Origin: Psychrilyobacter sp. | GTDB taxonomy: Bacteria > Fusobacteriota > Fusobacteriia > Fusobacteriales > Fusobacteriaceae | DNA length: 6,059 bases | Assembly (NCBI GenBank): GCA_023145315.1 | Contig: JAGLEA010000224.1 | Location: forward strand, 1 to 6,059 | Reading direction: 5' to 3' | Shown: positions 1 to 5,697 of the stretch, piece by piece | Layout: the number at the start of each line of letters is the position of its first letter | How positions within the stretch are numbered: position 1 is the first letter of the stretch | The notes under the pieces: generated by a model | The model's database searches: none | Told to the model about the DNA's origin: nothing | The model's input: the letters and a program-made list of their open reading frames with translations, nothing else | Program-made: the position numbers and the translations under genes

Positions 1-642
1 GCAATTAAATCTTCTGCAGTGGCTAAGGAAACTTTTACAAATAGATTCGGAATTAGTTATGGTTTAAAAGGTAGTGAAAGTATTGATGATAAAAAAGTAT
101 TAGATACAGAAGGAAATAATCTATATAATGATTCTCTAGGCATTGATTACAAGTTACTTTATAATCTGACAAATAAGTTTAGATGGGGAGCAGAATTTGG
201 AATAACTAATACTACTATGAGTTCAGAAAGTGAAAAAATGTTAGAAAAAAAGGGGTATGAATTAAAACAAGATAGCATGATTACATTAATGTTAGGACCA
301 ACACTAGAGTATGACTTATATAGTGGAGATTATGTATCTTTTTATTTAAACGGATCGGGAGGATTATCTCTAGGAATGCAAGATGCAACTTATAAAAAGA
401 CTTAGCATGAAAACGGAGTTAAAGAGACTAGAGAATTTGATAATGTCTTAGTACAGGCTTTTTATACAAAAGTCGGGTTAGGGATAAGGTTGAATAATGG
501 TTTAGGACTAGAAGTAGGAGAAAAAGGAGAGGCTTCTGGTTATTTTGGGTTTGTAGATACTGGTGATAGACATAAAGATGGGTACGAAAGTACATATATG
601 ACTAAATGGTCGACGTATTTTGAATTAAATTACTCATTCTAA
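1..642 (+). pseudogene. Outer-membrane beta-barrel protein, 3' part, interrupted by in-frame TAG at 403-405
   Basis: The frame is open from base 1, so the true start lies upstream of the window; the GTG at 19 has no ribosome site and is not a credible start. The first 134 codons (1-402) run to a TAG at 403-405, and the same frame then continues for 78 codons to TAA at 640-642. Both parts look like one protein: short stretches of alternating polar and hydrophobic residues rich in Gly, Tyr and Phe, joined by charged loops, and a last strand ending YFELNYSF, with the terminal Phe typical of proteins inserted by the BAM complex. An A-V-A at the sixth to eighth codons could be a signal-peptidase site. 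The TAG falls in a hydrophilic loop (TYKKT-stop-HENGV). I cannot name the family; small porin-like or OmpW/opacity-type barrels are possible. The simplest reading is a nonsense mutation; a sequencing error or amber readthrough would also fit. The barrel assignment is moderately sure. Confidence 0.62.
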
Positions 643-660
643 AGTGTTTAAATAAATATT

Positions 661-697
661 AAAAATGGAATCTGATTAGGATTCTTTTTTTGTTTTT
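661..697 (+). terminator. Intrinsic terminator after the barrel gene
   Basis: GAATC (668-672) pairs with GATTC (680-684) around a 7-nt loop. A G.U pair and then, across a T-T mismatch, the A run at 661-665 against T residues extend the stem, and a long T tract follows (685-697, broken by one G). It begins 18 nt after the barrel stop codon and ends just before the ylxM promoter, so it separates the two transcription units. The core stem is short, but the T tract is strong. Confidence 0.75.
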
Positions 698-698
698 C

Positions 699-727
699 TT
701 GAGTTAGTCTATTAAATTTGATATAAT
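699..727 (+). promoter_or_regulatory. Promoter P1 of the ylxM-ffh-rpsP operon
   Basis: A TTGAGT box (699-704) lies 17 nt upstream of a perfect TATAAT (722-727), which also has an extended TG (719-720) one base before it. Transcription would start near 734 and give a leader of about 60 nt that includes the AGGGG ribosome site (783-787) of ylxM. It begins right after the T tract of the preceding terminator. Confidence 0.75.
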
Positions 728-751
728 GTTTTAGGTGTAAAGAAAAAACAC

Positions 752-780
752 TTGACAAAGAGTTGAGAGTAGATTATAAT
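752..780 (+). promoter_or_regulatory. Promoter P2, full-consensus, immediately upstream of ylxM
   Basis: TTGACA (752-757), a 17-nt spacer and TATAAT (775-780) match the sigma70 consensus at all twelve box positions. The start point would be about 786-788, inside the AGGGG ribosome site and only 6-8 nt before the ylxM ATG at 794, so transcripts from P2 would be nearly leaderless. The match itself is seen directly; use in vivo is inferred. Confidence 0.72.
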
Positions 781-793
781 ACAGGGGTAAATT

Positions 794-1108
794 ATGAAAT
801 TAGAAGAAATTCTAGAGGTTACAATGCTTTTAGATTGTTATGGAAATTTATTGAGTGACAAACAAAGATCTTATATGGAGAAACACTTTGAAGAAGACTA
901 TTCACTTTCAGAGATTGCAAAATCTCACATGATAAGTAGACAAGCTGTCTATGATAACATTAAAAGAGGGATTAAAATCTTAAAAGATTATGAGATGAAT
1001 ATTGGGTTTCTAAAAAGAGAAAAAGAGATACACGAAGAATTAAAAAGGTTAAAAGCAAATTATAGTGAAAGTGCGTTAGAAAATTTAATAGCAAGTTTCG
1101 ATATATAA
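794..1108 (+). CDS. ylxM: YlxM / UPF0122 family SRP-associated helix-turn-helix protein
   Basis: This is a complete 104-residue protein, a normal length for the UPF0122 family. The N-terminal part (1-30) is an amphipathic helical region (LEEILEVTMLLDCYGNLLSDKQ), and residues about 37-60 form a helix-turn-helix like sigma factor region 4 (LSEIAKSHMISRQAVYDNIKR compressed here to its key part, SEIAK and SRQAVYD). The C-terminal part is a charged helix rich in Lys and Glu. In Firmicutes and mollicutes the gene sits just upstream of ffh, and its product is thought to influence SRP function; DNA binding has not been clearly established for the family. Here it is 10 nt upstream of ffh, in the same operon. 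The ATG at 794 is supported by AGGGG at 783-787. The tandem promoters P1 and P2 probably drive it. Confidence 0.9.
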   Translation: MKLEEILEVTMLLDCYGNLLSDKQRSYMEKHFEEDYSLSEIAKSHMISRQAVYDNIKRGIKILKDYEMNIGFLKREKEIHEELKRLKANYSESALENLIASFDI

Positions 1109-1118
1109 GAGGTGTTTT

Positions 1119-2456
1119 ATGTTAGATAGTTTAGGGAGTAGATTCCAAGGCATATTTAAAAAAGTAAGAGGACACGGGAAATTAACAGAAGATAATATAA
1201 AGGCAGCTCTAAAAGAGGTAAGGTTATCATTATTAGAAGCAGACGTTAACTATCGTGTAGTAAAAGATTTTGTGAATAAGATAAAAGAAAAAGCTGTAGG
1301 AGAAGACACTCTTACTGGTATTAATCCAGGACAACAGTTTATAAAAATCGTAAATGATGAATTAGTAGAATTATTAGGTGGAACAAATGCTAGACTTACA
1401 AAAGCACATAGAGGACCTACAATAATAATGTTAGCAGGATTACAAGGAGCAGGTAAAACTACCTTTGCAGCAAAATTAGCTAAATATTTAAAAAAAAATG
1501 GAGAGAAACCATTTTTAGTAGGAGCTGATATATATAGACCGGCAGCAATGAAACAACTTCAAGTACTAGGAGATCAAATAGGAGTTCCTGTATATTATGA
1601 AGAGGGTAGTAAAGATGCTGTGGAGATATGTGTGACAGGAGTAAAGAAAGCTAGAACCGAAGAAGCCACTTACATTATTTTAGATACAGCTGGTAGACTT
1701 CATATAGATGAAAATCTTATGGATGAATTAAAGCAAATAAGAAAAAAAGTTAGACCACAAGAAATACTATTAGTAGTAGACGCTATGATTGGTCAAGACG
1801 CAGTTAATTTAGCAAGCAGTTTCAATGAAACTTTAAATATAGATGGTGTAGTACTTACTAAACTAGATGGTGACACTAGAGGTGGATCAGCATTATCAAT
1901 CAAAGCAGTAGTCGGGAAGCCAATTAAATTTGTTGGTGTAGGAGAGAAATTAGATGATATTGAGTTATTTCATCCAGAAAGATTAGTTTCTAGAATTTTG
2001 GGAATGGGAGATGTCGTATCACTGGTAGAAAAAGCTCAAGAGCATATCGATGAAGACGAGGCAAAACGACTAGAAGAAAAATTTAGAAAACAAGAATTTG
2101 ATTTAGAAGATTTTTTAAAACAATTGCAAAGTATCAAAAAAATGGGTCCTATAGGTAATATTTTAAAGATGTTGCCAGGTGTAGGAGATCTAGGAGACTT
2201 AGCTCCTGCTGAAAAAGAGATGAAGAAAACAGAAGCGATTATTCAATCTATGACAGTAGAAGAAAGGCGAAAACCTAAGATATTAAATGCTAGTAGAAAG
2301 AAAAGAATAGCTAGAGGATCAGCAACTCAAGTTCATGAAGTCAATAAGTTATTAAAACAATTTGAACAAATGAAAGGGATGATGAAGATGTTTAGCGGTG
2401 GTAAGGGAATACCTGGAATGCCTAAAATGGGTAAAGGGTTTAAACTACCATTTTAA
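1119..2456 (+). CDS. ffh: Signal recognition particle GTPase Ffh (SRP54)
   Basis: Ffh binds 4.5S/scRNA and signal sequences of nascent membrane and secreted proteins, and with FtsY delivers ribosomes to the SecYEG translocon by paired GTP hydrolysis. The 445 residues match the usual length. Order of domains: N domain (about 1-95, with SLLEADV at 37-43); G domain with G1 GLQGAGKTT (107-115), the DIYRPAA motif (137-143), DTAGR (189-193), TKLD (247-250) and GVGEKLDD (273-280); then the methionine-rich M domain (about 325-445), with the RNA-binding helices around SRKKRIARGSA (392-402) and LLKQFEQM (411-418). The ATG at 1119 follows AAGAGGTG (1107-1114), which overlaps the end of ylxM, so the two are translationally close. 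One small oddity: the second Gly of the usual RGSG motif is Ala (402). Identification is secure. Confidence 0.98.
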   Translation: MLDSLGSRFQGIFKKVRGHGKLTEDNIKAALKEVRLSLLEADVNYRVVKDFVNKIKEKAVGEDTLTGINPGQQFIKIVNDELVELLGGTNARLTKAHRGPTIIMLAGLQGAGKTTFAAKLAKYLKKNGEKPFLVGADIYRPAAMKQLQVLGDQIGVPVYYEEGSKDAVEICVTGVKKARTEEATYIILDTAGRLHIDENLMDELKQIRKKVRPQEILLVVDAMIGQDAVNLASSFNETLNIDGVVLTKLDGDTRGGSALSIKAVVGKPIKFVGVGEKLDDIELFHPERLVSRILGMGDVVSLVEKAQEHIDEDEAKRLEEKFRKQEFDLEDFLKQLQSIKKMGPIGNILKMLPGVGDLGDLAPAEKEMKKTEAIIQSMTVEERRKPKILNASRKKRIARGSATQVHEVNKLLKQFEQMKGMMKMFSGGKGIPGMPKMGKGFKLPF

Positions 2457-2508
2457 CTAACTAATTATAATAAATTATTAATAAATTAAAAGAGAAAAGG
2501 AGATTATT

Positions 2509-2772
2509 ATGTTAAAGATCAGATTAACAAGATTAGGAAGCAAGAAAAAACCAGTTTACAGAGTAGTAGCAATGGAAGCATTACAAAAAAGAGATGGAAA
2601 GCCAGTAGCTTACTTAGGTAACTACTATCCTTTAGAAGATTCTAAAGTAGTATTAAAAGAGGAAGAAATCTTAAGATTATTAGGAAACGGAGCTCAACCT
2701 ACAAGAACTGTTAAATCTTTATTAACTAAAGCTGGAATCTGGGCTAAGTTTGAAGAGTCAAAAAAGAACTAA
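2509..2772 (+). CDS. rpsP: 30S ribosomal protein bS16
   Basis: The 87-residue basic protein begins with the bS16 signature (IRLTRLGSKKKPVYRVV, 4-20). It continues with KRDGK (27-31), the GNYYPL core (37-42) and NGAQPTRTV (60-68), and ends LLTKAGIWAKFEESKKN. bS16 binds 16S rRNA in the body of the small subunit early in assembly. The start is set by AAGGAG at 2497-2502. The 52-nt gap after ffh holds no terminator, so it is probably co-transcribed with ylxM and ffh. In many bacteria the next genes are a KH-domain protein, rimM, trmD and rplS; here a terminator and a transporter follow instead. The shortened loop after YRVVAMEA and the FEESKK end resemble fusobacterial S16 as I remember it. Confidence 0.97.
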   Translation: MLKIRLTRLGSKKKPVYRVVAMEALQKRDGKPVAYLGNYYPLEDSKVVLKEEEILRLLGNGAQPTRTVKSLLTKAGIWAKFEESKKN

Positions 2773-2804
2773 TATTGAATATCTGTAATGGGTAACAATA
2801 TTTT

Positions 2805-2834
2805 AAGAACCCGAAAGGGTTCTTTTCTTTTTTT
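2805..2834 (+). terminator. Strong intrinsic terminator after rpsP
   Basis: AAGAACCC (2805-2812) and GGGTTCTT (2817-2824) form a perfect 8-bp stem closed by a GAAA tetraloop (2813-2816). A T-rich tail runs to 2834 with a single C. It closes the ylxM-ffh-rpsP operon 32 nt after the rpsP stop codon. Confidence 0.95.
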
Positions 2835-2836
2835 AA

Positions 2837-2867
2837 TTCCATATTTTACTAGTATTTGTGGTATACT
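2837..2867 (+). promoter_or_regulatory. Candidate promoter of the BCCT transporter
   Basis: TATACT (2862-2867) is preceded by an extended TG at 2859-2860. The -35 side is weak: TTCCAT (2837-2842) with a 19-nt spacer is the best I see, so the extended -10 would carry most of the strength. The gene stands between two terminators, so a promoter is needed in this gap. Transcription would start near 2874, giving a leader of about 44 nt. Confidence 0.5.
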
Positions 2868-2917
2868 TAAAGAGGTATATAGGTATTTTGTATACAGTTA
2901 GTTATTAGGAGGATAAA

Positions 2918-4708
2918 ATGAAAAATGAAAATAAAAGTAAGACTCAAAAAGCTAAAAAAGCGAAACCAAGATTAAAAAAAGCAAAATTTGAAACAGATAA
3001 ACTAAAAGGTAAAACAAAATTAATGCATTCTAGAAATATAAATAAATGGGGATTTGATTTTCATCCACAAGTATCTATTATTTCTGGACTATTAGTTCTT
3101 ATATTTATAGGAATGACTCTACGAGACCCTATAGGTGTTAACACTTTTTTAAGTAGTGTAAAAGACAATATAACTGATAACTGGAATTGGTTTTTTATAA
3201 TAAGTGCAAATATATTTTTGATTTTCCCAATTTATCTTATGTTTAGTAAATTAGGAGAAGTAAGGTTAGGAGGACCAAAGGCAAAGCCTGAATATACTAA
3301 CTTTGGTTGGTATTCTATGCTAATAAGTGCTGGAATGGGAATCGGGCTAATGTTTTGGAGTGTAGGAGAGCCTCTCTATCATGCTACAGAAAATATGCCT
3401 CTAACTGATGGAAATTCTGTAGGAGAAGTTTTAGGTGTAACATTTTATCACTGGGGATTTCATCCATGGGGAATATATGCTTTAGTTGCTTTATCACTTG
3501 CATTTTTTACATATAATAGAGGATTACCTCTTTCATTGAGATCTGTATTTTATCCGATTTTTAAAGATAAAGTTTTTGGATGGATAGGAGATGTTATCGA
3601 TATAATAGCAGTTATATCATGTCTTTTTGGATTAGCAACTTCACTAGGATTTGGTTCACAGCAAATAAATGCAGGATTAAACTATTTATTTGGAGTTCCA
3701 CAAACACCACAAGTGCAAGTTATTATTATAGTTGTAATTACGTTTATAGCGACTTTATCAGTTGTTTCTGGAATAGGGAAAGGAGTTAGAATACTTTCAG
3801 AACTTAATATGAAAGTAGCAGCTGTATTTTTAATAATGATCTTAGTTTTAGGACCAACACTTTATATGGTAAGGGCATTTAATAATGGAGTAGGATTTTA
3901 TTTAAATAATTTAATTTCAATTAGTTTCTTCACAGAGAATGGTAATAAATGGCAAGGTTCATGGACTATTTTCTACTGGGCATGGTGGATCTCTTGGTCA
4001 CCGTTTGTAGGAATGTTTATTGCTAGAATATCAAAGGGAAGAACAGTTAGAGAGTTTATATTAGCTATATTGATCGTTCCAACATTACTAAGTTTTGTTT
4101 GGCTATCAGTATTTGGTGGAACAGCATTATTTCAAAATAGTATTGATGGTGGAGCATTACTTCAAGCAGTTAATGACAATTTAGCAACAGCATTGTTTGC
4201 AATGATTCATAACTTAGATATATCATCGACATTAAAAGTGATCCTTTCTGTTATGGGAACATTCTTAGTTATCTCATTCTTTGTTACTTCATCAGATTCA
4301 GGATCATTAGTAGTAGATAACTTAACTTCTGGTGGTAAGATTGATTCACCAGTTCCACAAAGAATATTTTGGGCTGTAATGGAGGGTGCAATAGCAGTAG
4401 CACTTCTAGTAGCAGGTGGAACTCAGGCATTGAGTGCTTTACAGACTGGTGTAATACTTTCTGGATTACCATTTACAGTAATGCTTCTTGCTATGACCTA
4501 TAGTTTACATCTAGGCCTCCGTAATGATTTTAAAAAACTTAGTAAGTATAAGGAAGATAAATTATTAAATAAAATTTTTAATGAACATATAAATTTAGAA
4601 GAGGATAAAAAGAAAGTTGAAGATGAAAAGAAAAAAATAGACGAAAAAGCTAAAGAAAAAACAATTGAAAAAGCTATAGAAAAAATCCGGAATTCTGTAA
4701 AAATATAA
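2918..4708 (+). CDS. BCCT-family sodium-coupled betaine-type transporter with charged N- and C-terminal tails
   Basis: This 596-residue inner-membrane protein belongs to the betaine/carnitine/choline transporter family. A cytoplasmic Lys-rich tail (1-45) precedes the membrane segments, which run from about 52 to 530; twelve are expected from the family. Key marks are GMGIG (139-143) in the unwound TM3, HWGFHPWGIY (178-187) supplying the Trp/Tyr residues of the substrate cage, the family signature WAWWISWSPFVGM (354-366), and FFVTSSDSGS (454-463), the region of the Na2 sodium site in BetP. The last Gly of GMGIG is typical of betaine carriers; choline carriers such as BetT tend to have Asp there. 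A charged helical tail (about 536-596, Lys/Glu repeats) may sense osmotic or ionic conditions like the BetP tail. AGGAGG (2907-2912) fixes the ATG. Glycine betaine uptake for osmoprotection is most likely; related zwitterions cannot be excluded. Confidence 0.93.
   Translation: MKNENKSKTQKAKKAKPRLKKAKFETDKLKGKTKLMHSRNINKWGFDFHPQVSIISGLLVLIFIGMTLRDPIGVNTFLSSVKDNITDNWNWFFIISANIFLIFPIYLMFSKLGEVRLGGPKAKPEYTNFGWYSMLISAGMGIGLMFWSVGEPLYHATENMPLTDGNSVGEVLGVTFYHWGFHPWGIYALVALSLAFFTYNRGLPLSLRSVFYPIFKDKVFGWIGDVIDIIAVISCLFGLATSLGFGSQQINAGLNYLFGVPQTPQVQVIIIVVITFIATLSVVSGIGKGVRILSELNMKVAAVFLIMILVLGPTLYMVRAFNNGVGFYLNNLISISFFTENGNKWQGSWTIFYWAWWISWSPFVGMFIARISKGRTVREFILAILIVPTLLSFVWLSVFGGTALFQNSIDGGALLQAVNDNLATALFAMIHNLDISSTLKVILSVMGTFLVISFFVTSSDSGSLVVDNLTSGGKIDSPVPQRIFWAVMEGAIAVALLVAGGTQALSALQTGVILSGLPFTVMLLAMTYSLHLGLRNDFKKLSKYKEDKLLNKIFNEHINLEEDKKKVEDEKKKIDEKAKEKTIEKAIEKIRNSVKI
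4643..4685 (+). repeat. Imperfect 24-nt tandem repeat in the transporter's C-terminal tail
   Basis: A 19-nt unit (GAAAAAGCTAAAGAAAAAA, 4643-4661) recurs at 4667-4685 with one mismatch (A4653 against T4677). The period is 24 nt, or eight codons, so the frame is kept; it encodes EKAKEKTI followed by EKAIEKIR. It lies in the coding sequence for the cytoplasmic tail. Confidence 0.8.
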
Positions 4709-4718
4709 TTGAGTTATT

Positions 4719-4760
4719 AAAAATACTGAGTGGTTTATGCTACTCAGTATTTTTATTTTT
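4719..4760 (+). terminator. Long perfect hairpin terminator between the transporter and PHP genes
   Basis: AAAAATACTGAGT (4719-4731) pairs without mismatch with ACTCAGTATTTTT (4742-4754). One G.U and one G-C pair extend the stem to 15 bp around a 6-nt loop (4734-4739), and T residues continue to 4760. The A run on the left side means it could also stop transcription from the other strand. It starts 10 nt after the transporter stop codon. Confidence 0.92.
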
Positions 4761-4766
4761 AGGAGG
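4761..4766 (+). promoter_or_regulatory. Ribosome binding site that fixes the PHP gene start
   Basis: AGGAGG begins one base after the terminator's T tract and lies 6 nt before the ATG at 4773. It shows that 4773, not the in-frame ATG at 4737 inside the hairpin loop, is the true start. Confidence 0.88.
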
Positions 4767-4772
4767 AGAAGA

Positions 4773-5621
4773 ATGATAGATTTACATATGCACTCTACAT
4801 TTTCAGATGGGACAATGACACCTACAGAACTAGTAGAAAGGGCTAAAGATAATGGTGTAGAGGTAATGGCTATTACTGACCATGATAATATAGATGGACT
4901 TAGAGAGGGAAATATAGTAGCAACTAAATTAGGAATTACTTTTATAAATGGTATAGAAATATCAGCAAATTATAAGAATAAAGATATTCATATATTAGGT
5001 TACTTTATAAATTTAGAAGATAAAGAGTTTACTAATTGGTTAAAAAAATTAGGTGAAAAAAGATATACTAGAACTCTAAAAATATTACAAAAATTAGAAA
5101 AGGTTGGAATAAAAATTAGTATAGACGAAGTAAAAGAAGAAGTTCGAGGAAACGTAATAGGGAGACCCCATATAGCAAAGATTATTATAAAAAAAGGGTA
5201 TGCTTTTACTATGAATGAAGTATTTGATAGATATTTAGGTGATGGGAAAGTAGCATATATTCCAAAGATAGGTGTAGATATGGTAGAAGTAGTAGAGAGG
5301 CTAAAATCAAATGGAGCAGTAATCTCCCTTGCTCATCCACATTTAATATCACACACTGATGATACAGTTGTAAATATAATCAATATTCTAGTAGAGGTAG
5401 GACTTGATGGTTTGGAATTATATTACCCTAGTATAAATATAAAAAAGAAGAATAGATATCTAAAAATTATGAAAAAGAAAAAGTTATTACTAACAGGTGG
5501 TTCTGATTTTCATGGATTGAATAGAGCAGGAGTAGATATTGGGTTAGGAGATATTTCTGTAGAAGTGTATAAAAAAATGTTAGTTAGAAAAATCGAAAAT
5601 AATGCAATAAATTCTAAGTAA
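4773..5621 (+). CDS. PHP-domain phosphoesterase (RNase AM / TrpH-like family)
   Basis: This 282-residue cytoplasmic protein starts MIDLHMHSTFSDG, the first PHP motif (H5, H7, D12). It continues with ITDHDNIDGL (34-43; D36, H37, D38), GIEIS (60-64; E62), H73 in DIHILGY, RPH (131-133), AHPH (187-190) and GSDFHG (243-248; D245, H247), so all metal ligands expected of a PHP active site appear to be present. Length and motif spacing match the COG0613 group, which includes E. coli RNase AM (YciV/TrpH), a 5'-3' exoribonuclease that matures 5' ends of rRNA, and 3',5'-nucleotide bisphosphate phosphatases acting on pAp-type substrates. Which of these activities it has cannot be told from sequence alone. 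An upstream ATG at 4737 would add MLLSIFIFRRRR but lies inside the terminator hairpin and has no ribosome site. argS follows after 76 nt with no terminator between, so the two may be co-transcribed. Confidence 0.9.
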   Translation: MIDLHMHSTFSDGTMTPTELVERAKDNGVEVMAITDHDNIDGLREGNIVATKLGITFINGIEISANYKNKDIHILGYFINLEDKEFTNWLKKLGEKRYTRTLKILQKLEKVGIKISIDEVKEEVRGNVIGRPHIAKIIIKKGYAFTMNEVFDRYLGDGKVAYIPKIGVDMVEVVERLKSNGAVISLAHPHLISHTDDTVVNIINILVEVGLDGLELYYPSINIKKKNRYLKIMKKKKLLLTGGSDFHGLNRAGVDIGLGDISVEVYKKMLVRKIENNAINSK

Positions 5622-5644
5622 ATAAGATATTATTAGTTTAAATA

Positions 5645-5653
5645 TGTTAAAAT
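5645..5653 (+). promoter_or_regulatory. Possible extended -10 element upstream of argS
   Basis: TG (5645-5646), one base, then TAAAAT (5648-5653) resembles an extended -10, but no good -35 box lies 16-18 nt upstream. In such AT-rich sequence this can arise by chance; read-through from the PHP gene is an equal alternative. Confidence 0.25.
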
Positions 5654-5697
5654 ATAGAGTAAATAAAATTAGATTATAGAAAATTGGGAGTTGAGAT

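Noticed and set aside
19..405. GTG at 19 as the start of a small separate protein
   Set aside because: The frame is open upstream to base 1, there is no ribosome site before the GTG, and the barrel pattern continues past the TAG.
407..451. ATG at 407 as a restart of translation after the amber codon
   Set aside because: It is in a different frame from the barrel sequence and meets a stop after 14 codons.
2466..2471. TATAAT as a separate promoter for rpsP
   Set aside because: No acceptable -35 box lies 16-18 nt upstream (AACTAC region), and the gap is so AT-rich that the hexamer is expected by chance.
2461..2490. AT-rich inverted sequence after ffh as a terminator
   Set aside because: The self-complementary part has no room for a loop and no GC pairs or T tract, so it does not look like a terminator.
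3580..3789. 69-codon open frame on the + strand inside the transporter gene
   Set aside because: It overlaps the well-supported BCCT gene in another frame, has low-complexity Ser/Tyr/Asn-rich translation and no ribosome site.
4284..4472. 62-codon open frame on the - strand inside the transporter gene
   Set aside because: It is antisense to conserved transmembrane coding sequence; its Leu/His-rich translation is what reversed membrane-protein codons give.
4737..4772. Upstream ATG adding 12 residues to the PHP protein
   Set aside because: It lies in the loop and stem of the terminator, has no ribosome site, and adds a non-homologous MLLSIFIFRRRR before the conserved MIDLHMHS start.
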